Source of the DNA: Kingdonia uniflora
Lineage: Eukaryota; Streptophyta; Magnoliopsida; Ranunculales; Circaeasteraceae
Reading direction: 5' to 3'
NCBI GenBank assembly: GCA_014058105.1
Contig: JACGCM010000012.1
Location: 620,001 to 684,000, forward strand
Length of the DNA: 64,000 nt
Part shown: one piece after another, positions 23,725 through 34,687 of the stretch
Position numbering within the stretch: position 1 is the stretch's first letter
Layout: every line of letters begins with the position of its first letter
The notes under the pieces: model-generated
What the model saw: only the letters and a program-made list of their open reading frames with translations
Told to the model about the DNA's origin: nothing
The model's database searches: none
Position numbers and translations under genes: made by a program

Positions 23725-24095
23725 AGTAAGGAAATAGTTTGTCTCAGGCATACTTGGTAAGTATTGATTGAGAAAAAATGAAGTAGTAAAGAGATCGTTT
23801 GTCAGATCTATATGTAAAAAGTATAGATCGAGATCAAATCGAAGTAGAAATTGATCGTTTGTCAAAGCTATAATTGAGAAGTATAGATCGAGAACAAATC
23901 GAAGTAGAAATTGATCGTTTGTCAAAGCTATACTTGAGAAGTATAGATCGAGATCAAATCGAAGTAGAAATAGATCATTTGTCATATTTATACTTGAGAA
24001 GTATAGATCGAGATCAAATCGAAGTAGAAAGAGATCGCTTGTCAGATCTATACGTGAAAAGTATAGATCGAAAACAAATCAACTTAGTAAAGAAG
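23725..24095. repeat. 60-bp tandem repeat in element B, about six units
   Basis: Units start at 23761, 23821, 23881, 23941, 24001 and 24061, with a weak partial unit before them. The common core is GTATAGATCGAGATCAAATC, then GAAGTAGAAATTGATCGTTT and GTC. Spacing is exactly 60 bases, so every frame stays open and gives a 20-residue repeat; this is not evidence of a gene. It lies between the integrase end and the antisense gene end, where Tat elements often carry tandem arrays. Confidence 0.9.
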
Positions 24096-24163
24096 ATAAT
24101 GATAAAACAAATTTTTATTTCATCCGAGGAAAATGATTACAGGGTATTATCTGTAAAAAAGTT

Positions 24164-25105
24164 TTAGTTGAGTAGTGTACCATGGGTACTCAAGCTGAAC
24201 TTCTTCCTCATGAGCCAATAAGTTCCGTTATCTATTTTGTTGCATACAATATAGGGTCCCTCCAAGTTTTTTGATAATTTTCCAGAATTCTTAGGTCGAG
24301 TATGATCATGTATTCGTCGTAGGACAAGGTCTCTAATACTGAATTTTCGTTCTCGAACTTTTTTATTATATGCTTTTTTCAATGTATCATGGTATCGTCC
24401 TAAATTTGCAATGGCCTTATCTCTGGTTTCCTTGATCAAATTAAGGTTGCAAGGGAGACCGAGTTCATTGTCTTCATCTAAAATTTTGCATCGAGTACTT
24501 GGGAGATCAAGGTCTGAGGGTATGACTGCTTCAGTACCGAAGGCCATCATAAATAGAGTGTACCCTGCTGAGACTCGAGGAGTGGTACGGTAAGCCCATA
24601 ATATACTGAGTAGTTCGTCGACCCATCTGCCATTCTTATCGTCGAGGCGCTTGCGTAAGCCAAATTTGATACTTTTGTTGATGGCTTCAGCTTGTCCGTT
24701 GCCTTGAGGATAATATGGTGTAAAAGTTGTTAACTGAATCTTGTATTTATGAAGGAAAGCAAGAACTTTAACACTGATGAATTGTTTACCATTATCAGAG
24801 TGTATCATTTGTTAACAACCTAATCGGGTAATGTTGTGCTCCCAAAGGAACTTGATCACTCCATTCTCATCTGTATGGCATAGAGGAACTGCCTCAACCC
24901 ATTTGGTGAAGTAACCAGTGGTAACTAAGACGAACCTTCTATTTCCTGATGCTAGATGAAAGGGGCCAATGATATCAATTCCCCATCGTTTAAATGGCCA
25001 AAGGACATTACTAACATGTAAGTCAAGGGTCGGGCTCTTGATCTCCTGAGCGTGGATTTGGCATTTGTAGCATTTACAAATAAAGTCTTCGCAGTCTTGT
25101 CTCAT
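24164..25105 (-). pseudogene. Element B integrase, nearly intact
   Basis: The zinc-binding part ends in ICKCYKCQIHAQ, then comes the catalytic core: WGIDIIGPFH with the first Asp, MIHSDNGKQF with the second, and [20 protein letters not shown] with the Glu. Thus the DDE triad is complete. GYTLFMMAFGTEAVIPSDLD and a C-terminal RKFSIRDLVLRR...GPYIV region follow. One TAA at 24812-24814, between LGC and QMIHSD, splits the frame. This is the best preserved integrase in the window. It inserts the cDNA of the element into host DNA. Confidence 0.88.
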
Positions 25106-25249
25106 TTTGGGCCAATAAATCCCTTTTGTGAATGCACGCTGGGATAGTAATCTTCCAGAAACATGTGTACCACAGATACCTTCGTGAAGCTCTCAGATTT
25201 TGATCTAAGCTTGTTTTTGTGAGATACATTCGATATGTGGTCCACCTCT

Positions 25250-26240
25250 AGTGAGTCAATATAATATTCCATTTTGGACGGTGAATCGGGGGCACTTGGC
25301 TAATAAGGATTGAGCTTCTTCTTTGATACTGGGGAGGATGTTGGATTTGAGGTAAGCGTAGAACGGTCTTCGCCAGTCTTCAGGGTCGTCATCTTCAGTA
25401 ACAGATATTTGGAGTGTGGAGAAGATATCGAGGCTAGAATGTTCGATGATCTCGATTTCTAAAGATCTTTTTTCACTGTTTCCCAGCATGGCAGCGATGT
25501 AAGCTAATGCATCGGCATGACAATTTTCTTGCCGAGGTAAATACGAAATGGTTGCATGCTTGAATTTTTTCATCTTTTCTTCGATGAGGGCTGCGTAATC
25601 AACCATTTTGTCTGTTGTCTTGAAAGTTTTGTTGTAATGATTAGCGACGAGTAATGAGTCGACATAACTGCTAATTCCTCAGCTCCGAGAGTAAGTACAA
25701 GATCGAGGCCGTGCAAGATTCTTTCGTACTCCATTTCATCATTGGTAGCATAAAATTTAAGTTTGATAGCTTTCTCTATGCGATGATTGCAAGGTGTGAC
25801 GAGGACTATGCCAATTCCGGATCCTTGTGATCCTACCAATCTGTCCATAAAAAGTCGCCAACTGGAACTCTTGGACCATGTGTTTGGTTCTGCAATTGAG
25901 TCATTGGTGAAGATTTCTTCGAGTTCTTCCCAATCAAGGTCTTCGACGGGAAAATCTGCCAAAAAGTCGGCCACTGCTTATCCCTTGAGGGATATTTGAG
26001 GTTCAAAGGAAATGTCATATTCCCCAAGGAAAATAGACTATTGTTGAACTCATCGAGATTTTTTTTTGAGAGTACGAGTTTGAGGGGGTATTTTGTAATG
26101 ACTTTGATGAGATGAGCTTGGAAGTATGGACAAATTTTTTGACAACTGTAAACCAAGGCGAGCAATTGCTTTTCAATGGTAATATATCACTTTTCAGCAG
26201 GCATAAGAATTTTACTGATAAAGTAAATAGGTTTCTCAAT
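25250..26240 (-). pseudogene. Element B RNase H and connection
   Basis: The order on the minus strand is FISKILMPAEK (26190), the primer-grip and RNase H part FLADFPVEDLDWEE (about 25950), then the second RNase H-like segment GSGIGIVLVTP, EMEYERILHGLDLVLTLGAE and YLPRQENCHADALAYIAAML. The last motif contains the His/Asp pair expected at the end of RNase H. Frameshifts near 25600 and 26165 break it into three open pieces. Confidence 0.8.
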
Positions 26241-27200
26241 GCCTACATCTTCTCGAATAAGGACTGAGCTGATGGAGTCTTCAGTTTTGGATAAGTACAT
26301 TGCGAGTGTTTCGCCATCAATTGGAGTACTCATTATAGGAGGACGCCCCAAGTATCGTTTAAGATCTTGGAATGCTATTTCACAATCAGGAGTCCAAATA
26401 ACTTCTTTTTGTTGTTTGTTCGAAAGAGGGGTGGGGTTGCCACGAAGAAGAAGGTAAAGAAGTTTGCATCGATCAGATGACTTTGGGATGAATTTGTGAA
26501 GAGCGGCGATTTTACCGACTAATTTTTGAACATCTTTTTTTGTTTGAGGAGAGGGCATTGCCATGAGTACTTTGATTTGAGCGACATCAATTTCGATTTC
26601 TCTTTTGCTGACTAGATGGCCCCGGAATTTTCCAGATGCGACACTGAATTGATATTTCTCTGGGTTGAGTTTCATCTGGTATTTGCGAAGGATATCAAAG
26701 ATAGTTTGGAGGTTTTCAATATGATCTTCCCTTTTCAGGCTTTTGTAGATCATATCATCGATATATACTTCCATGATTTTTCCAAGCTGATCTTTGAACA
26801 TTTGGGTGACCAATCATTGGTAAGTAGCTCTGGCATTTTTTAACCCAAAAGGTATTACTGTGTAACACTAAAGTTCTCTTTCGGTTATGAAGGTTGTTTT
26901 TTCTTAATCTTCTTCGGCAAGTGGAACTTGGTTATATCCCGTGGCGGCATCTATCATAGAAGGAAGTTCGTGTCCAGCGACTGAGTCGAGAAGTTACAGA
27001 ATTAGCCGTAGCGGAAAATTGTCTTTGGGTGTGAATTTGCTGGGTTCTGTGAAGTTAACACAAACTCGAATTTTGTCATTTTTTTTGGCACAACGACGAT
27101 ATTAGAAACCCACTTCGGATATTTAGTTTCCCGAATAAAGCTGGCACGAAGAAGTTTATCATTTTTTTTGTTGACTACATCTCGAAGTCGAGAAACTAAA
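26187..27200 (-). pseudogene. Element B reverse transcriptase
   Basis: The 3' part (26813-26187) is open and includes VYIDDMIYKSLKREDHIENL, GHLVSKREIEIDVAQI and QKLVGKIAALHKFIPKSSDR. The 5' part (27200-26813) can be followed through stops: FIRETKYPKWVSNIVVV-like, then the AGHELPSMIDAATGYNQVPL-like region. The YIDD catalytic pair is intact. Stops in the fingers region inactivate the copy. Confidence 0.8.
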
Positions 27201-27469
27201 TTCTGTCATTTTTGTATGATTGCTTTGCTATATGGAAGGAGGTTGAGGTGGTGGAAAGCGATTGAAGGATCGATTCCTGGTATTTATTGGAAAGTCCAAG
27301 CGAAGACGTCGATGTTTTTCTTAAGTAACAGTATCATGGCTTCTTTTTTGTCGATTGACAGCTTGGATCCAATGAAGGTTGTGCATCCTGGGCCATCGAG
27401 TTCAACAGTTTTAACCATTTCAGTGTTATGCTGCTCAAAGGTGGGTGGCTCTCCATGATGTAGTTGCTA

Positions 27470-27900
27470 TGCCTTGAGAAGTTTAGCTGTATGAGGATTA
27501 ATTGTGGTATTTTTGCACATTCGTGCGACTGCTTGGCTGCCCTTGATTTCATAGACTCCGTGATCCACAGGAAAATGTAGCGCTAAATGATAAGTCGAGG
27601 GTACTGCTTTGATAGAATGTAACCAGCTGCGTCCCAAAATGCCCAAATATTTGGACTCTATATCAATGACAAGAAATTTGACGAATGTGATTGTTGAACC
27701 TGCTTGAACTGGCAGAGTGATTTCTCTTGTGGCTGATTCTATCGAACCATTGAAGCCTGTGATTGTTGTTGTCGATGCCTTTACTGAATCTGTAAGGCCT
27801 AAGACTTCGGTTGCTCTTCGGAATAAGACATCTGTGGCACTTCCAGTGTCAATGAGAAACGTATGTAAGTAATCCTGTCAGACTTTGAGCATAATAACAA
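27470..27900 (-). pseudogene. Element B protease
   Basis: The minus strand reads FLIDTGSATDVLFRR near 27850, with the D-T-G active site intact, then TGFNGSIESATREITLPVQA and a region close to the SKYLGI...VPSTYHLAL segment of element C. It ends near a region matching KGSQAVARMCKN in C. Indels break the frame. Confidence 0.75.
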
Positions 27901-28194
27901 GATGGTCATCATGAGGGTATTTTACATGATTGGTGTCATAGTCCTCAAATGTTATTTCGTAAGGACATTTGGATTTGCTTGTGCTTGGGAGAAGTTTTGC
28001 CGATTTGTCTTAGGAGGTCATTTTGCAGCAAGATGTAATACGATTGGGTTGTTTTCTTTTCTTCCCTTTTTTAATCACTTTCATATACAGATGTTGAGCT
28101 TGTCCCTGGACCTGATTTTGCTCGACTTCTGTGGTTTTTGCTTATTCTTCGAGAAATTTCTGAATGTCGATGACATAATCGTGGAGTCTTCAAG

Positions 28195-29540
28195 CTAAGA
28201 GGATACAATGAAATATAGGTATGAGGGAGTAACAACTATCATTTTGATGACTATACACATTATGATACTGACATAAGGGTTTGGAAGATCTGCAATAGCT
28301 TGTGGCGCGCGATAACACTCGTCTCCCTTTATCGTCGACAAGATAGCGAAGAGGGTTGTTGTCATTGGTGGCAGAATTGGGGCAGGTCTATCGGGCTTGC
28401 CCTCTTTTCTTCTAGTTTTATCAGTGTTTTTGTCTCGTTGCTTCGGTGCTTCAGTAGTGACTGCTGGTTGGGACGGGGTCGAAGATGTTTCCAGAGAATG
28501 TATTACAGAAGAGCTTTTCATCTTATTTTTCATCGATCGCTCCGACTCAATATAATTATTAACCACGTCAATCATTTCAGTGACCGTACGTGGTTTGAGT
28601 AGAGTAAGTTCTTCACGAACTTTTGTGTCGATGTGCAAGGCGGAGGTGAATGCTGGAACCACGATTTTGGAGTCTGAATTTCTAATCTTCCGTGTTTCCT
28701 GTAAGAAACATTTATAAAAATTTGCCAAGGTTTCTTTTGCACCTTGCTCGAAGTAAAACAAAGACTCCACAGTGATTTCACGCTCCCTATCATGAGCGTA
28801 GTTCTATTCGAAAAGATTTTGCAATTGGCTGAAGTTGGTGATGAAGGTTTCTTGTATTGTGTAGAACCATCAAAGTGGTTCCTCTTTTAGGCTCATGCTA
28901 AATTATCGACACAGCATATGGTCGAGTTTGGAGTATAACCCAACTGCGGCTTTGAAATGTCGAACATGTGTAAGTGGATCAGTGAGGCCTGCATACTGGA
29001 TGAATTTGGACATATTGAAAATTTATGGAATGGGCATATTTTCGAGATATGGGGAGATGGGGCTTATTTCGATCCTATCAAGCGCAGATCTTCGGCCTGG
29101 GATGTCAGAGTTGATGGCTTGAATTCTATTATTAAGGTCATCTAAAGTGATGAATTGCTGTGGGGGAAGAGGTAGGGCTACAACCTGAGGAACAAAATTT
29201 CCCCGTCCCTCTGGTCCCAATCAATCTCTAACAGGCCTCCTTTCTGGTGGAGGTGTTTGATGGCATGTATGTTGACTTCCTTGGGTTGTCGAGGATAAAG
29301 AAGTTAAACCAAAATGTCGAGAGGCTCTATTTGGATTTCTAGATCTGGATCGAGACATTCGTTGGTCGTCCTCTCTTGGCTGATCATCGCATTGAACTGC
29401 TCTTGATAGATGTTCACTTCGAGCCTGTGGCAGTGACGCTTGGCGAGCTGTGATTCGATCAAGTATTCTTCGTAATCTTTCTATCTCTTTTTGATGTGTT
29501 TGAATCTGCTGATCTAGGTCGATCACTTGCTAACAAAGTA
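28195..29540 (-). pseudogene. Element B gag, N-terminus missing
   Basis: The coiled-coil start (DLDQQIQTHQKEIERLRRIL) is followed by an arginine/serine-rich linker, ASRHFGLTSLSSTTQGS, the QFITLDDLNNRIQAINSD block and the capsid region, which contains NFYKCFLQETRKIRNSDSKI. KPRTVTEMIDVVNNYIESER lies near 28570. Each block has a direct match in element C. The sequence stops abruptly at about 29540-29560 without a start codon, LTR or primer site. A C-X2-H-type segment resembling a metal finger is near 28260. Confidence 0.82.
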
Positions 29541-29566
29541 ATTGCAAAAGGAGTATTCTAGCCTAG

Positions 29567-30535
29567 AATGCGCAAGCAAGCAGAAGAGTACTCATGCTAA
29601 TGTGACACATAACAACGACATGGACACATGATCAGCGCCCCTGCACTCGAACTACATGCAAGCAAGGTTTTCTGGCCATTTAAGCGGTGGGCACTCAATC
29701 TCTTCGGAGAATCTCCTAACATTCCAGGTAACCAACGATTTCCTCTCGTAGCAACAGATTATTTTTCAAAATGGGTAGAAGTAGATCTACTATGTCGAAC
29801 TAGAGAAGAAGATGTCATCTCTTTTATCTGGGAACACATCATCATATGGTTTGGATACCTCCACCTGATTTGGATTAATAACGGGCCACAGTTCGTTTGA
29901 GAGAAACTCGTAGCCTTCCTCAACAAACACAATATCATACATTCACCATCCAATCCTTACTACCCTCAAGGCAATGGCCAAGCCGAAATCACCAACAAAA
30001 CTATTATGAATGGACTTAAGAAAAGGCTTTAATCGAAGAAAAAAGGAAATTAGATACGAGAGCTTCCTCATGTCTTATGGGAATACTGTACCACTCCACG
30101 TCTATCAACCAGCTATACACCTTTTCTCTTGGCCTACGACACAAAAGCAGTCATTCCAATAAAGTATCACCATCCAATTTGGGATCACGATCTTACAAAC
30201 TAAGAGAATAAGTTTGAACTGGCCTGCAATCCAAATTGGATTGATGAGACTAGGGATTGCGCTATCGCCAACCTAAGTCGATCTCACCATATGTTGGCTA
30301 GTTCATACAACAAATGGCTATAAAGCTGGGAGTTCCAAATCGATGATCTCGTCCTTAGAGAGATCCCTCAACACAGAAAAGAAGCACATGCCGGGAAACT
30401 GGTAGAAAATTGGGAGGGTCCATTCCTCATCATTGGTCGAACTGGTCTAGAACCCTACTATCTCATGACGGAGCAAGGAGTCTGAATCCCAAATCCATGG
30501 AACACTAGGTGACTGAAGCGGTACTATCGTTAAGT
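29567..30535 (+). pseudogene. Element A integrase
   Basis: A sequence resumes with ATGCGCAAG, aligning with MRQDCEDF in B. The core reads ALELHASKVFWPFKRWALNL, then ATDYFSKWVEVDLLCRT, WINNGPQFV and [20 protein letters not shown]. The two catalytic Asp positions are both Asn here (GID to ALN, SDNG to INNG), while the Glu is kept. Several stops follow. The frame ends near 30533 in a segment like LKRYYR. This integrase is inactive. Confidence 0.85.
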
Positions 30536-30659
30536 CATCACTTCCTCCCGTGTCAATATTCTCATTCTTTCCATTCCAAAAGTGAGATTTCAATCTACCA
30601 GACATAAGATAAAGCAAAGGTAAAACAAGCTTTTATATCTCAATATATCTGCAATAGAT

Positions 30660-32716
30660 ACTTCTAAAGGTTACATCACAATGCCATTTCAAAGGATTCT
30701 TCTCTGCTGATGGGAGGCCATCTACGCCTTCCCCTACAGCAGGAGGACATTCAGCCATAAAATATAAAGCTCGAGCAGCCACAGTAATCCTGCCTTGCTC
30801 TGCCAATTCAGCAGGTCATGAACCTAGCTTCATTTCCATGGCATTCATGCAGCTTTCTCGATCTACATTGACTTTACAGATACATCCTACTCCCAATATG
30901 TAGTCGTGCAACCCTCTCAAGCTCAAGTCTTCTTATTTCCTCCACAAAATAGGTAATAACAACCATTAACATCTGTGAGCACGCTACTTCAGGGATAACT
31001 GCCTTGGAAAATTTCTCCCTCACTTTCTGATGATGTTCTTGTAACTTTTTATAACGTGCATCTTGCTATTCCATGTGTCTGTCTGTGCGGGACATAAAAT
31101 TAATATGCTCCTTCACCTTCTCCACTGTTTTATCAGACTCTGCTTGGTACATCGTCCTCAATTCTACCACTTGAGCTTGATGTTCCTCGAGCTTCCTATC
31201 TATAACTACATTTTCCCTAACAGGAGACTTCTTTAACAATTCATCTTTCGTCGTTAGTAACTGATTCTTACCTCTGATCATCCTCTCTAAATTACGCTCT
31301 CTGCCAAGAGCAGTATCCAATTTATTTTGACTCTCCCTCAAGCGTTCATTTCCTCTCTGAACATGAGCTTGAATGCGAGCCACTCCCCCCTCTAGCTCTC
31401 TAATCCGAGATGATAATTCCACCACATCCCCTTTTACAATGGAGACTCCGACATCGCCCTTATATTTCTTTGACCATTCTCCAGCCTCGGCCTTCTAAAC
31501 ACGCGAATTGGCCATAGCCAAATCGGCCTTCAATTGGGCCACCCTCTCATTCAGTTCATTACATCGCCTTTGCACCGTACGAAAATCTAAATCTTTAGCA
31601 GGTAAAGCCTAAGTCAACTGCTCAACAACAATTTTAGATTTGGATAAATCATCTCGAGCTCGCTTCAGCTTACTATCTTTCTCAATCATTTTTCTCTTCA
31701 ATCGTTTCAGCTCACTTTGGAAACTTACTAGATCTGTTTGAGTCTGTTCTTGCTTGATTATTTTGCTAATCATTCGATCCTTCAGACTAACCACAAAAGC
31801 CCGTAACTCTTTCTCTGTCATTTTCAACGACTGGATATGGTATCAAGCCATGTCTGCCTCCTTACTCTTCGTCATCAATGCATCATTTCGGCTTTTAAGC
31901 TTCTCAGTCTCCTCCTTCGCCTTCTTAAGCTCTTTTTGCCCTTATAAATTTTGGCATCTTTTTCCTCAATCTTTCGAGTCAGCTCTTCAACGGTTTGAAT
32001 TGCCTCGACAAACTTGAAACGAATTTTGACGTTTTAATCCTCCCTATCTTTATTTGTGTCTTTTATCCTATCGAGCTCCGCCGTAAATTCTCGGTTATAC
32101 TAGATTGTCTCTTGTTTACTCAATGACTCCAGTTCGACCTACATCACAGATACAATATATCAAGTTCGTATCAACATTTCTATACATGAACATTCAGGTC
32201 ATAATACAAGAGATTTTTTAATTCGAACAGATTTTTATTTTTTGACATTCTATTATTTCAAGATTACTTCTAATCTTAAGGTTGAAGTATGATCTCAGAT
32301 CGATTGGCCATACGTCAACATCAAATTTCAAGGTACACATTTTCTATATTCTAACTTTTTTAAAACGTTGGTATTATTGGCACATTTGATAACTATTGCC
32401 CCTAATATTTCTAAGACATCTAAGGTCTATTTCTACTTTTTTAAATGTTTGATTTATAGCTATATAATAATACAACATATATGTCAAATATTTCTTGTTC
32501 TTCTCTAACCTGTAGCTCTGCTTGCGAAGTCAACAGGGACGCTGAGGCGTCTTTCTCTTTAGCAAGCTCATTCTCTAACTCCTCAATTATGAGGCGCACA
32601 CCCTTAAGTTCCGACAAACAATTTTTACAGTCATCTCTTAGCCTACATAAGTTATCCAACAAAATAATATTCCATATAATTATAATTCTTAAAACCCCAC
32701 ATAAACACACAACCAA
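30660..32716 (-). pseudogene. Second antisense unit of element A: long coiled coil
   Basis: On the strand opposite to A gag-pol, several blocks join through intron-like borders. An exon at 32663-32503 (LRDDCKNCLSELKGVRLIIE to LTSQAELQ) has a TATGTAG acceptor and a CTACAG/GTTAGAG donor. A longer exon starts at 32145 after GATGTAG with VELESLSKQ, and continues through EELTRKIEEKDAKIYKGKKE, SLKMTEKELRAFVVSLKD and ELSSRIRELEGGVARIQAHV to about 30900. It is almost entirely K, E, Q, R and L heptad-like coiled coil, about 450 residues. At least four stops occur. No enzyme motif is seen. Confidence 0.6.
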
Positions 32717-32728
32717 AAGTCAACAATT

Positions 32729-34687
32729 CTAGTCTTCCTTCTCATTATCATCCTCTGAGTTTTCCTTGTCACCCCCTTGGTTCTCTAACTCAGTTTGGGG
32801 AGAAACACCATTCAACTCTATTACCACACCAACTGCATCCTCTTCCACTTCAATGAAAGTACCTTCCATGATCTCCTTTACCTCAGCTTTGGAATACCCC
32901 ACTTTATGAAGTTGGCGCCCAAGCCTGTCGCGCTGAACAGCCGCAACATCAAGGTTCTTCTGCGCTTCTTCTATTAGCTCGCAAATATCCACCTCCTGCA
33001 TAGCCTTCGCAGAATCTAGCTACTTCCCCTCACAAGATAAGTCAGACTTCAGTCGAGCTACCTTCTTCTCCAGCTCTACCTTCTCAGTTTTGAGCTCAGT
33101 TTTTTCCTCCTCTATCTTGAAGTAGACCCCCTTCATTTGGCGAGAAGCCTACACGAAACAAGTCAAACATATCTTAAAATCGAATCATAAATACAAAATT
33201 CAGAAACATACAAATTATTAAAACTTATCACTTTGCTCATCTCATCAGCCCCTTCGCGAGCTGCAAGCCTCGTCCTATTCTCCACGACTCTTAACTCTTC
33301 TTCATCTTCAGGCCTATTCTTCATGACCTTCACCCCTGTTACTCCAGTAGAAGGATCTACTCTTCTCTTTTTTGATTCCACTCGACCTCACCACTCTCAG
33401 TGGTTTCAGAGGCCGAGCCACGCTTCAGAGCACTCTTCTTCAAAAATGTTTGAGCTAGCTTGCTCGACGTCGTTGATTCCAGAATATCTACAAAATTTAA
33501 CTCGGTGACCTTCGGCATAGCCACACGCTTCTCTCCATCTACCCCTCTCTTCTTGTTACTACCAACCCCCGTCATTAATCTCTTTGCTTGGGATTTTTAA
33601 ACCTTCTTAGACCTACTGTTAGCTCTTTTATGCCTATTAATGTCAAGTTCTTTCAGAATATTTTCGAGCTCCTCCCCTTCCCGAGCAACAATATTTAACA
33701 GAGAATCCTTCTTCTTCACCTTTGACTGAGGACCTGCAAACAAACACAAATCACTATCTGACCACCGAATAACCTTTCATAATAACAGTTCGATATTATA
33801 CACTATTACACTTACATTTCTTCACAGTTCTATACAAAAGTTCCATGGGTTCTTCATCTTCTCTCTGAAGGCAATCACCTTTCACCTAAATCACATTATC
33901 ATTCCACATTTGACCTGCTGAATTCTGATTGAAAAGAAGCAGTCGAGATGGGCTCACAAAGAAGTATGCCCCTCTACTTGCAAAATAATTTTTTACGTCA
34001 TAAAACTGCAAAACATCTTCAGGAGATATTCTCCTCTCCACTTCATTCTTCTCCCACAACCTATTCAAACTATCAAAGACATTGATCATCTCCCATATGT
34101 TCCCATTCAACTGGGTAGGGCATGCCGCTATGGTATTTATTATCCCTTTCGCAAGATTACTAAGGGGTAAACTTAATTCATACTCTAACTAAGACAGGTA
34201 ACACAAAAATCCCTCTTCCAAGTTACCCTGAGCATTTCCATCAAAGTACTTTAAGGAGATTGATTCGTCTATCCCTTTATCCAATTTCTCATTCTCCAAA
34301 TCAGGCAGTAGAAAGAAATGCTCATCCCCCGATTCTATAATACTAACTTCTAAACTGCCTACCAACATATTTTATAAAATTACCCCATGGTCCCCCTATA
34401 GCTGCTTTGGATTTACAAAACTCTCTAAACACATTGGAGTTCGGAGGGTATGATACCAATTTTCCAGGGAAATCTAGAAATTGAATAAGTACTACTTCGA
34501 TCTCCCAATCAGATTCTACATTGTCGGACTCAACCGAAAGGCTAGAAGTCGACGCTTCCTTATCAGGTGAAGTCTTAATCTCAATAACAAATCTAAGGAT
34601 GATTTTTGATTCTATACATATATTTATCACGTTCAACCTACGTACAGGTCCATGTATTCTATCATTATCTTTTACAAATTCGTGCAC
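32729..34687 (-). pseudogene. First antisense gene of element A, spliced
   Basis: Blocks on the minus strand: 34687-34343 with an acidic serine-rich stretch and FPGKLVSYPPNSNVFREF; 34110-33816 with SPEDVLQFYDVKNYFASRGA and YFFVSPSRLLLF, ending at a perfect AAAT/GTAAGTG donor; 33733 onward after a TTTGCAG acceptor with a basic region and FVDILE; 33381-33230 with NRTRLAAREGADEMSK; and 33150-32729 after a GTGTAG acceptor, ending GGDKENSEDDNEKED before a stop. The FYDVKNYF...FFV part resembles the second half of the domain seen in exon b of element B. Stops remain within exons. Function unknown. Confidence 0.6.

Larger units (their letters stand above)
18187..29560 (-). mobile_element. Gypsy element B, inverted inside A, 5'-truncated
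   Basis: Element B lies opposite to A. From right to left: gag (29540-28195), protease, reverse transcriptase, RNase H, integrase (ending 24164), a 60-bp tandem array, an antisense spliced gene (plus strand, 20077-23302) and the 3' LTR starting at 18187. Its gag begins some 30 residues inside the start seen in element C. No 5' LTR exists, and A sequence resumes near 29567. Gag, protease and antisense gene match element C closely, so B and C are one family, related to A. The right junction is known only to within about 30 bases. Confidence 0.85.

Noticed and set aside
23725..24095. CRISPR-like regular repeats
   Set aside because: The units are directly tandem with no unique spacers, and the context is a plant retrotransposon.
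23707..24167. Open frames on both strands in the 60-bp array
   Set aside because: The unit length is a multiple of three with no stop in the unit, so openness follows from the repeat; no non-repetitive coding sequence is attached.
29588..29592. GTACT as the right target duplication of element B (left copy at 18182-18186)
   Set aside because: It lies inside A integrase coding sequence that aligns past this point, and B sequence ends earlier without an LTR; the match appears accidental.
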